Positions 33,204 through 42,000 of a stretch of DNA of 64,000 nt are shown here, in pieces. The DNA lies in the NCBI RefSeq assembly GCF_000380165.1, contig NZ_KB904634.1, positions 1,131-65,130 of the forward strand. The letters are read 5' to 3'. This DNA is from Wenjunlia vitaminophila DSM 41686 (GTDB taxonomy: Bacteria; Actinomycetota; Actinomycetes; Streptomycetales; Streptomycetaceae). A program made the position numbers and the translations under genes. A model generated the notes under the pieces. That model saw nothing but the letters and a program-made list of their open reading frames with translations, was not told the origin of the DNA and did not search any database. Position 1 is the stretch's first letter; the number at the start of each line of letters is the position of its first letter.

Positions 33204-35132
33204 GTGGCTACCCAGCAATCAGCTCCCGTCCCACCCGTCCCCCTCCTCCCGCCCACCGGGGCCCCGGACCCGTTCGCGGACGGTGCGTTGGAGGTGCTGC
33301 GCCGGGTCTTCGGCTACGACACGTTCCGGGGGGAGCAGCAGGAGATCGTCGAGCATGTGATCGCTGGCGGCGACGCGCTGGTGCTGATGCCCACCGGCGG
33401 CGGGAAGTCGCTGTGCTACCAGGTGCCGGCGTTGGTCCGGGAGGGCGTGGGGGTGGTGGTCTCCCCGTTGATCGCGCTCATGCAGGACCAGGTGGACGCG
33501 CTGCGCGCGCTGGGGGTGCGGGCCGGATTCCTCAACTCGACCCAGGACCCGGACGAGCGGCGCATGGTCGAGGCGGAGTTCCTCTCCGGTGAGCTCGACC
33601 TGCTGTACCTGGCCCCGGAGCGGCTGCGGTCGGAGGCCACGCTGCGCCTGCTCGACCGGGGCACGATCTCCCTGTTCGCCATCGACGAGGCGCACTGCGT
33701 CGCCCAGTGGGGGCACGACTTCAGGCCCGACTACCTGGCCCTTTCCACGCTGGGGCAGCGGTGGCCCAAGGTGCCGAGGATCGCCCTGACCGCGACCGCC
33801 ACGGAGGCGACGCGGGCGGAGATCGTCTCCCGGCTGGGGCTGGCCGACGCCCGGTCGTTCGTCGCCAGCTTCGACCGGCCCAACATCCAGTACCGGATCG
33901 TGCCGAAGAACGACCCCCGCAAACAACTGTTGGCGCTGCTGCGCGCCGAGCACCAGGGGGACTCGGGCATCGTCTACTGCCTGTCCCGCGCCTCGGTGGA
34001 GAGGACCGCTGACTTCCTGGTGCGGTCCGGGATCGAGGCGCTGCCGTACCACGCGGGCCTCGACCCCCGCACCCGGGCCGAGCACCAGTCGCGGTTCCTG
34101 CGCGAGGACGGCCTGGTGATGGTGGCCACGATCGCGTTCGGCATGGGCATCGACAAGCCGGACGTGAGGTTCGTCGCCCACCTCGATCTGCCCAGGTCCA
34201 TCGAGGGGTACTACCAGGAGACGGGCCGGGCCGGCCGGGACGGCCTGCCGTCCACCGCCTGGTTGACCTACGGGCTCCAAGACGTGGTGCAGCAACGCAA
34301 GCTGATCGACGGCTCCGAGGGGGACGACGCCCACCGCCGCCGGCTCGCCGCCCACCTCGACGCCATGCTGGCGCTGTGCGAGACCGCGCGGTGCCGCCGG
34401 GAGCACCTGCTGGACTACTTCGGCCAGTCCGGTTCTTCCTGCGGCAACTGCGACACCTGTCTGAGCCCGCCGGAGACCTGGGACGGCACCGTCGCCGCTC
34501 AGAAGGTCATGTCCACGGTGGTCCGGCTGCTGCGGGAGCGCCGGCAGAAGTTCGGCGCGGGACAGGTCGTGGACATCCTGCTGGGCCGCAAGACGGCCAA
34601 GGTGATCGAGCACGACCACGACACGCTGAGTGTCTTCGGCATCGGTACCGAGCTGCGGGAGGCCGAGTGGCGCGGGGTGGTGCGCCAGTTGCTGGCCCAG
34701 CAACTGCTCGCGGTCGAAGGTGACTACGGCACGCTGGTGCTCACCGACGCCAGCGGCGAGGTGCTGCGGGGGCAACGCCCGGTGATGCTGCGCCGGGAGC
34801 CGGAACCGGCGCCGAGGGCCCGCGCGACCGGGGCCGGCGGGCGCGAACAGGGGGCCAAGGGCCGCCGGGCGGTGCCCGTCGACCTGCCGGACGCCGCGGT
34901 GCCGGTGTTCGAGCGGCTGCGTGCCTGGCGGGCGGCGACCGCGAAGGAGCAGGGGGTGCCGGCGTACGTGGTGTTCCACGACGCGACCCTGCGGGAGATC
35001 GCCGCCGGCGCCCCGTCCAGCCTGGCCGAGTTGGGGACGGTGTCCGGGGTCGGCGAGGCCAAGCTCGCCAAGTACGGCCAGCCGATCCTCGACGTACTGG
35101 CCGGGGACACGGAGCCCGCGGACAGCCCGTGA
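33204..35132 (+). CDS. recQ: RecQ family ATP-dependent DNA helicase
   Basis: A 642-residue 3'-5' DNA helicase. Walker A is PTGGGKS (63-69) and the DEAH box is at 161-164. Motif VI lies in [12 protein letters not shown] (about 336-347). A zinc-binding domain with [16 protein letters not shown] and CGNCDTC (about 393-420) is followed by a winged helix and a C-terminal HRDC domain (about 565-640). It acts in recombination repair and replication restart. The GTG start at 33204 fits the usual N-terminal extension. Independent rightward gene with a strong terminator after it. Confidence 0.95.
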   Translation: MATQQSAPVPPVPLLPPTGAPDPFADGALEVLRRVFGYDTFRGEQQEIVEHVIAGGDALVLMPTGGGKSLCYQVPALVREGVGVVVSPLIALMQDQVDALRALGVRAGFLNSTQDPDERRMVEAEFLSGELDLLYLAPERLRSEATLRLLDRGTISLFAIDEAHCVAQWGHDFRPDYLALSTLGQRWPKVPRIALTATATEATRAEIVSRLGLADARSFVASFDRPNIQYRIVPKNDPRKQLLALLRAEHQGDSGIVYCLSRASVERTADFLVRSGIEALPYHAGLDPRTRAEHQSRFLREDGLVMVATIAFGMGIDKPDVRFVAHLDLPRSIEGYYQETGRAGRDGLPSTAWLTYGLQDVVQQRKLIDGSEGDDAHRRRLAAHLDAMLALCETARCRREHLLDYFGQSGSSCGNCDTCLSPPETWDGTVAAQKVMSTVVRLLRERRQKFGAGQVVDILLGRKTAKVIEHDHDTLSVFGIGTELREAEWRGVVRQLLAQQLLAVEGDYGTLVLTDASGEVLRGQRPVMLRREPEPAPRARATGAGGREQGAKGRRAVPVDLPDAAVPVFERLRAWRAATAKEQGVPAYVVFHDATLREIAAGAPSSLAELGTVSGVGEAKLAKYGQPILDVLAGDTEPADSP

Positions 35133-35204
35133 CCGCGGCGGGAGCGGCGGGGCGCGGCGGCTGACGCGGCCACGGCGGGCGGGCGCCCCGGCCGCACGGA
35201 GCGG

Positions 35205-35233
35205 GGCCGAAGGGAGCTCCGATCCCTTCGGCC
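35205..35233. terminator. Terminator after recQ
   Basis: GGCCGAAGGGA (35205-35215) pairs perfectly over 11 bp with TCCCTTCGGCC (35223-35233) across a 7-nt loop, 72 bp past the RecQ stop and 47 bp before the HD-domain gene. Confidence 0.8.
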
Positions 35234-35280
35234 GGGGTGACCCGGGCGTTCCGGGAGCAGTCGGTCAGTATCCTGCCGGA

Positions 35281-35938
35281 ATGCGTGTGCCGACACCTCG
35301 GGAAATTCGCGCCCTGCACGAGCGGTATGCCCCCACACCGCAGGTCCTGGAAACCGTGTATCGGCCACTGTGAAATCATCTGGGAAATCGCGGAACAACT
35401 CCTGGAACGGTTTGCGGGCGACATCGACGGGGAACTGGTGGGGGCCGGTTTCCTCCTGCACGACGTCGGTGTGTACCGGGTCATCGATGGCGCCGGGAGC
35501 CCCGACCGCAGGAATTACGTGCGGCATGGCCTGCTCGGGCACCAGATCCTCCGGTCCGAGGGGTTCCCGGAGGCGTTGCGCCGTTTCTGTTCGTGCCACA
35601 CCGGCGTGGGGCTGACGAGGAACGACGTCATCCGCCAGCGACTCCCGTTGCCAGTGGCCGACCATCTCGCGGTCACGGCCGAGGAGCGGCTCGTCATGTA
35701 CGCGGACAAGTTCCACAGCAAGACCACCCCACCGACGTTCCTCACCGCTCACGCTTGTGCCGCCCACGTCCGCCGCTTCGGGGAGGACGAGGTGGAGGCC
35801 TTCGGCGCCCTCCGTGAGCGTTTCGGGGTGCCCGACGTGACTGCCCTGGCCGGCGCGCACGGCCAGGGCGTTCAGGAGTGGCGCACCGGTTCGGACCGCC
35901 GAGGGCCCGCGACCCGGGAACCGGATGTGTCGGTCTGA
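35281..35938 (+). pseudogene. HD-domain phosphohydrolase gene with a +1 frameshift
   Basis: The ATG at 35281 opens a frame whose 28 codons (MRVPTPREIRALHERYAP... to VYR) are the normal start of a small HD-domain protein, but the frame stops at 35371-35373. The rest, beginning HCEIIWEIAEQLLERF, continues in the next frame to 35938 and contains LLHDVGVYRV (HD metal motif), NYVRHGLLGHQILR and CSCHTGVG. Removing one C at 35365/35366 (CGGCCACTG) restores an unbroken protein of about 218 residues. This is therefore an authentic gene with a one-base insertion or a sequencing error. The intact protein would be a metal-dependent phosphohydrolase of unknown substrate. Confidence 0.85.
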
Positions 35939-36446
35939 TCGGGGAGCAAGGCACGGGATACGGAGCATGGTCGAGCAAGTCAGGCGGGCCCCGGCAAGAA
36001 AGACATGACCGAGAGTTCCCCGCACACACCCATGATTCTGGCGAACGCATGACAAATGAGTGCCATAACGAGCCGGACTCCCGTTGTCCACACCTGTGCG
36101 GCGATACCACAGAAACCGCCTGATCCGGAAAATTCCGAACCTCGAAGGAAGGGGCCGGACGGGAGCAATTATCCCGGCCGTCCAGCAAAGGGTGGTTTCA
36201 CTGGCACCCAAGGAACGCACATGCGTTCCTCAAGCAAACGTAAAGAGATCTGTCCCACACCAGTCGTATCTTGTGCTGTGCTGACCGACGCGGTCATGCA
36301 GATCGGTGGCGCGACGGACAATCGGCCTTCGAAGGCCTTACCGCGCCGGAACAGGGACCGTCCTCCCCCGTCACAATCCCGCCGCCAACTGCGTTCGGGG
36401 GCGTCGGTCGTCTGCTGGCTTTTGCACAGAGAACAGAGGCGTCAGG
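35939..36446. promoter_or_regulatory. Upstream region of the PKS operon with two palindromes
   Basis: About 500 bp of visibly lower GC than the flanks, without a convincing gene. It holds AGGAACGCACATGCGTTCCT (36211-36230), a 9-bp perfect inverted repeat with a 2-bp spacer, and GGCCTTCGAAGGCC (36324-36337), a 14-bp perfect palindrome. Both are candidate operators for the operon downstream. A smaller CGGAAAATTCCG palindrome occurs near 36128. I could not pick a reliable -35/-10 pair. Confidence 0.55.
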
Positions 36447-36593
36447 TTGAGTGTGGACGTGATTGCGGTCGGCTCACGACCGTGGGGAACCACCGCGTTC
36501 GTGGACTCCAGTGATCTGGACCGATCCCAGGTGTCAGTACCCCTCCCGATTCCGGCGCCCTCGGTCGCCGGCGCAGCGGGGGCCGCGCCGTGA
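36447..36593 (+). CDS. Possible 48-residue leader ORF coupled to the first PKS
   Basis: A short frame from TTG 36447 (or GTG 36453) to TGA 36591-36593. Its stop overlaps the GTG start of the first PKS gene as GTGA, exactly the junction type used between most genes of this operon. The predicted peptide begins MSVDVIAVGSRPWGT and ends in a proline/alanine-rich tail; I recognise no family. AGAGG stands about ten bases before the TTG. It could be a leader that couples ribosomes to the PKS, a small protein, or chance. Confidence is limited by length. Confidence 0.35.
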   Translation: MSVDVIAVGSRPWGTTAFVDSSDLDRSQVSVPLPIPAPSVAGAAGAAP

Positions 36594-39031
36594 CGCGGCC
36601 GGAGCAGGACACCGCAACCCCCCTGGTGGCCGTCATCGGTGTCGCCCCGAGGTCGTTCGAGGCGGCCAGCCGGGCCCCGGAGTCAGAGGTGCCCCTGCCA
36701 GTCGGAGGCGAACGCGGCGCACTCGACCACGTGTTCTTCTCGATGGGTCGGGAAGAGGCCGCGGCCCTGCCCGCCCAGCGGAGGGTGGTGCTCGAGGTCG
36801 CCTGGGAGGCCCTCGAGCACGCTGGCTGCACGTCCGACCGGCTGGCCGGGCAGGACGTCACGCTGTTCGTCGAGCGCCGCGCCGACCCGCCCTGGGGGAG
36901 CGGGACGCGCCTCGGGCCGCTGGAGGTGGCGGTCACCACCGGGGACGACGCCGAGGACGTGCTGGGACGCGCGGTGCGGCGGCTGGGCGGTGCCGACGGG
37001 TGCGGTACGGCCCTGGTCGCGCTCGAGGACTCCCCCGGTGGCACCGGGTGCGCGGTGCTGGTGCTGCGGCGGCTGACCGACGCGGTGGCCGAGGGCGACC
37101 GGGTGTTGGCGGTGCTCGGGGCGGCGGCGAGCCGCGGGGAGCAGGACCCGGTCCCGCTGCGGGGGGCCGGCCCCGAGGGAGTCGTCCGGGCGGTTCACGC
37201 GGCACGGCGCGGGGAGGCGGGGAACGCCCTGGTGGGAGGCGGGGACGGGACACCGGTCCGGTTCGACGCGCCACCGCCTCGGCCCGCTCCCGTCGTCGCC
37301 GAGCCGCCCTCGCCGATGGTGTTCCCGCTCTCCGGGGCGTCGCCGTCCGGGCTGCGGGAGAACGCCGCGCGCCTCGCCGGGCTGCTGGCCTCCCCCGAGG
37401 CGCCGGAGCTGGCAGACGTCGCGTGGACCCTGACCCGGCACCGGACCCCGCTCACCGCGCGGGCGGTGGTGGTGGCCGGGGACGCCGACGAAGTGCGGGC
37501 CGGGCTGCGGGCCGTGGCCGCACAGGAGTCCGCACCGGGTGTGGCCACCGGGGCTCCGGTGGCCGGCCGCGGGACCGGTGTCGTGTGGGTCTTCTCCGGG
37601 GACGGCTCGCAGTGGACCGGGATGGGCCGGGAACTGCTCGAGCGGGAACCCGCCTTCGCCGACTTCCTCAACGAGGTGGACCCGGTCTTCCGGGCCGAGG
37701 GCGGTTACTCCCCCGTCGAGCTGCTGACCACCACGGACGTCGGCGCCGCCCGGGTCGGTCACATCCAGGGGCTGTGCTTCGCCGTGCAGGCGGCGCTGGC
37801 CGCGGTGTGGCGCGACCACGGAGTGGAGCCGGCAGCGGTCATCGGGCACTCCGGCGGCGAGATCGCCGCCGCGGTGGCCGCCGGCGCGCTGTCCCCGGCG
37901 GACGGCGCCCTGCTGGTCTGCCGCCGCTCCGCGCTGCTGCACCGGGTCGCGGGCCGGGGCACCATGGCGCTGGTGGACCTGCCGCCGGCCGAGGTGGACG
38001 CCTCGCTGGCCGGCCGGGACGACGTGGTGGTGGGGATCTGGGCGTCGCCGCTGTCCACGGTGGTCTCCGGTGACCTGGACGCCGTCCGGGAGCTGGTGCG
38101 CCTGTGGGAGGCGCGGGGACGGTTCGTGCGGGAGGTCGCCACCGACATCGCCCCGCACAGCCCCCACATGGACCCGCTGCTCGACGAGGTCAGGGCCCGG
38201 CTCGCGGAGCTGGCGCCACGCCGGCCGCTGGTCCCGCTGTACTCCACGTCGCAGCCCGGGCCCCGGGGCGCCACGGACTTCGGCGCCGGGTACTGGGCGG
38301 GGAACCTGCGCAACCCGGTGCGTTTCGACACCGCGGTCGCCGCGGCGGCGCAGGACGGCCACCGGGTCTTCGTCGAGGTCTCCGGGCACCCGCTGGTCAC
38401 CCAGGCGCTCGGGGAGATCCTCGCCGACCAGGGGGTCACGGACGCCGTGGTGCTGCCCACGCTGCTGCGCAACCGGCCGGAACGCAGGACCTTCCACACC
38501 CACCTGGGGGCACTGCACTGCCACGGCGTCCCGGTGGACGTGAACCGGCAGGGCGCCTTCGGGCGGTTGGTGGACCTGCCCCCGTACGCCTGGCAGCGCG
38601 CCGAAGACGGGGACGCCACGGCCGGGGAAGGTCCCGAGGAGACCGTGGCCTGGCGCCTGCTGGCGCCGGACGATCTCGCCGAGTCGTTGACCGCCCTGGT
38701 GCGGCGGGTCGTGACCGGGCAGCTCGGCGTCGCACCGGCGGACCTGGACGACCGGCGGCCCCTCGCCGAGTACGGGATGGAGTCCCTGGCCACGCTGCGG
38801 ATCACGCGGCGCCTGGCGGAGCAGGTGGAGCTGCCGCTCCCCGCCACGCTGCTGTGGAACCACCCCACCGTCCAGGAGGTGGTCACCGAGCTGTCCACCC
38901 GGCTCGGCGGGAAGGCGCCGCCCGGGCAGCGCGCGGAGGCGGAACCCCACCCGGTGGCGTCGGCGGGGACCCTCCCGATGCCTTCCGGATTCGAACAGCT
39001 CCTCGACGAAGTCGAGAGCCTGACGGGCTGA
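36590..39031 (+). CDS. Type I PKS loading-type subunit: eroded KS-AT-ACP
   Basis: An 813-residue PKS. Residues about 10-225 are a shrunken ketosynthase: VAVIG, RRVVLEVAWEALEHAG and VLVLRRLTDAVAEGDRVLAV align to normal KS segments, but TACSSS, HGTGT and NxGH are all gone, so it cannot condense. The acyltransferase (about 330-640) is intact with Ser421 in GHSGGE and an unusual IAPH at the specificity position (520-523). The ACP (about 694-768) has its phosphopantetheine site at Ser732 in GMESL. It should therefore load a starter unit and pass it to the next subunit. By position it corresponds to PpsA. The GTG at 36590 overlaps a short upstream ORF. Confidence 0.85.
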   Translation: MTRPEQDTATPLVAVIGVAPRSFEAASRAPESEVPLPVGGERGALDHVFFSMGREEAAALPAQRRVVLEVAWEALEHAGCTSDRLAGQDVTLFVERRADPPWGSGTRLGPLEVAVTTGDDAEDVLGRAVRRLGGADGCGTALVALEDSPGGTGCAVLVLRRLTDAVAEGDRVLAVLGAAASRGEQDPVPLRGAGPEGVVRAVHAARRGEAGNALVGGGDGTPVRFDAPPPRPAPVVAEPPSPMVFPLSGASPSGLRENAARLAGLLASPEAPELADVAWTLTRHRTPLTARAVVVAGDADEVRAGLRAVAAQESAPGVATGAPVAGRGTGVVWVFSGDGSQWTGMGRELLEREPAFADFLNEVDPVFRAEGGYSPVELLTTTDVGAARVGHIQGLCFAVQAALAAVWRDHGVEPAAVIGHSGGEIAAAVAAGALSPADGALLVCRRSALLHRVAGRGTMALVDLPPAEVDASLAGRDDVVVGIWASPLSTVVSGDLDAVRELVRLWEARGRFVREVATDIAPHSPHMDPLLDEVRARLAELAPRRPLVPLYSTSQPGPRGATDFGAGYWAGNLRNPVRFDTAVAAAAQDGHRVFVEVSGHPLVTQALGEILADQGVTDAVVLPTLLRNRPERRTFHTHLGALHCHGVPVDVNRQGAFGRLVDLPPYAWQRAEDGDATAGEGPEETVAWRLLAPDDLAESLTALVRRVVTGQLGVAPADLDDRRPLAEYGMESLATLRITRRLAEQVELPLPATLLWNHPTVQEVVTELSTRLGGKAPPGQRAEAEPHPVASAGTLPMPSGFEQLLDEVESLTG

Positions 39032-39068
39032 CAGACAGGTCTGTGAACAACACGTACGGGGGTGACCG

Positions 39069-42000
39069 GTGAGCATCAGCCAGCGACTCGCCGATCTGAC
39101 AGCAGGGCAGCGGGCGGTCCTCCAGGAGCGCCTCGGATCAGCGGCACGGACCGTGGCCGCCGAACCCGTCGCGATCGTCGGCATGGGCTGTCGCCTGCCC
39201 GGCGGGGTGAGCTCGCCGGACGGGCTGTGGCAGCTCCTCGCCGAGGGCCGCGACGTCGTCGGGGAGGTGCCCGCCGACCGGTGGGACGCGACCGGCCACA
39301 TGGACGATCTCGACCTCGAGGTGCGCCGGCGACTGCACCGGGGCGGCTACCTCGAGGACGTCTCCGGCTTCGACCCGGAGTTCTTCGGCATCTCGCCGAA
39401 GGAGGCCGAGGCCATGGACCCCCAGCAGCGGCTGCTGCTCGAGGTCGCCTGGGAGACCCTGGAACACGCGGGTGTGGTCCCCGAACACCTGGCCGGTACG
39501 CGCACCGGGGTGTTCGTGGGGGCGTACTACAACGAGTACCTGCAACGCGGTCTGGCCGACCGCGGGACGCTGGACGCGTACACCCTCACCGGTGGGCTGC
39601 ACAGCGTCCTGGCCGGGCGCCTGTCCTACACGCTCGACCTGCACGGGCCCTGCGTCGCCATGGACACCGCCTGCTCGTCGTCGCTCTCCGCCGTCCACCA
39701 GGCGTGCCAGAGCCTGCGGATGCGCGAGAGCGACCTGGCGCTGGCCGGCGGGGTCAACGTGATCCTCGACCTCGGGGTCAGCATGTCGCTCGAGGCGTAC
39801 GGGCTGCTCGCGCCCTCCGGCCGGTGCCGCACCTTCGACCAGGGCGCCGACGGCATCGTGCGCGCCGAGGGGTGCGGGCTCGTCCTGCTCAAACGCCTCG
39901 CCGACGCCCTTCGGGACGGCGACCGGGTGCTGGCGGTGGTGCGCGGCAGCGCGGTCAACCAGGACGGGCGGTCCAACGGCCTGACCGCCCCGTCCGGGAC
40001 CGCCCAGCGCGAACTGCTGCGGGACGCGGTCGCCCGCGCGGGGATCGATCCGGCGCAGGTCGGCTTGGTCGAGACGCACGGCACGGGCACGGCGCTCGGG
40101 GACCCCATCGAGGTGGAGGCGCTCGCCGAGGTCTACGGCGCCGGGGGGCGGGGCCGGTGCGCGCTGGGCGCGGCGAAGACCAACCTGGGGCACGCCGAGG
40201 CGGTGTCCGGCGTCGTCGGTCTGCTGAAGGCGGCACTCTGCCTGGACCGGGGCACCATCCCCAAGAACCTGCACTTCACCGGGTTGAACCCGAACATCAC
40301 GTTGGACGGCACCCGGTTCTTCGTCCCCACGGAACACACCGACTGGCCGGTGGAGGGCCCCACCCGCCTCGCCGCGGTGTCCGCCTTCGGCATGGGCGGC
40401 ACCAACGCCCACGTGGTGCTGGAGCAGGCCCCGGCACCGGCCGGGGCGAGCTCCGCGCCCCCGGACGAGGGCGCCCTGCTGTTCCCGCTGTCGGGCGCCA
40501 CCGACGCCGCCCTGCGGGACAACGCGCGGCGGCTCGGCGACTGGCTGGCCGGACCCGGCGCCGACGCGGCCCTGCCCGACGTGGGGCACACCCTGGCACT
40601 GCGCCGCTCGCACCGGGCGTCGAGGCTCGCCGTCGTCGCCCGGAACCGCGCGGAACTGGTGGACAGGCTGCGACGGTTGTCCGCCGGCGAGGTCGCCGCG
40701 GGCACCAGCACGGGCTCGGTGGCCCGGGCCGCCGGGCGGGGCGTGGTGTGGGTGTTCTCCGGACACGGCTCGCAGTGGACCGGGATGGGCCGTGACCTGC
40801 TGGACTCGGAGCCGGCGTTCACCCGGGTCGTGGACGACCTCGACCCGGTGTACAAGGAGGAGACCGGGGTCTCGCTGCGGACCGCGCTCGCCGAGGACCT
40901 GCGGACGGCCCCGGCCGACCAGGTGCAGCCGCTGATCTACGCGGTGCAGGTGGGCCTGGTCGCGGTCTGGCGCCACTACGGGGTCCGTCCGGCCGCGGTG
41001 GTCGGGCACTCCATGGGCGAGATCGCCGCGGCGGTGGCGGCCGGGGCGCTGTCCCCCGCGGACGGCGCACGACTGGTCTGCCGTCGGTCCCACCTGCTGC
41101 GGGCCGTGGCCGGAGCGGGGGCGATGGCCTCGGTGGAACTGCCCGCCGACGAGGTGGAGCGGCTGCTCGGGGAACACCCCGGGCTGTCCGTCGCCATCCG
41201 GTCCGCTCCCCGGTCCACGGTGGTCTCCGGGCCGCCCGACGCGGTGGAGGCGCTGGTGGACCGGGCGGCGACCGACGGGCTCCCGGTGCGCAGGGTCGCG
41301 TCCGACGTGGCGTTCCACAGCGCGGCGATGGACCCGCTGTGCGAGCCGCTGCGCTCCGCCGTGCGGGACCTGGCACCGGGTCGGCCCGACGTCCCCTTCT
41401 ACAGCGGCACCCGCGCCGCGCGTGACGCGGCGTCAGCCCGGTGTGAGGGGGTGCTCGACGCCGAGCACTGGGTGGCCAACCTGCGCGACCCGGTGGGGCT
41501 CGACGCGGCCGTGGCCCGGGCGGCGGACGACGGCCACCGGCTGTTCGTCGAGGTCGCGCCGCACCCGGTGGTCCGCCACGCGCTGCGGCAGACCCTGGAC
41601 GACGCGGGCGCCGGGGACGCGGTGGTGCGGGGCACGCTCCGGCGGGACGAACCGGAACGGGACGTGCTGCTGGAGAACCTCGGTGCGCTGCACTGCCACG
41701 GGGTGCGGATCGACTGGTCCCGGGTGCGGCCCGGGGGGCGTCTGGTGGACCTGCCCACCACGGCCTTCCAGCGGCGACGGCACTGGCGAGCCGGAGTGGT
41801 GGTCGGGGCGGTCGGCGGCGTCACCCGCCGGGACGCCGACGCGGACCCGGTGCTGGGGACGCGGGTGGAACTCGCGGGACTCGAGGACGCCCAGGTCTGG
41901 CAGGGCTCGGTGGACGCCTCCTCCGCCACCGACCAGGGGCACTGTCTGGCGATGGCGGTGGCCGCCGCGCGGGCCGCCGGGTTCGCCGCCCCGGGGGTCA

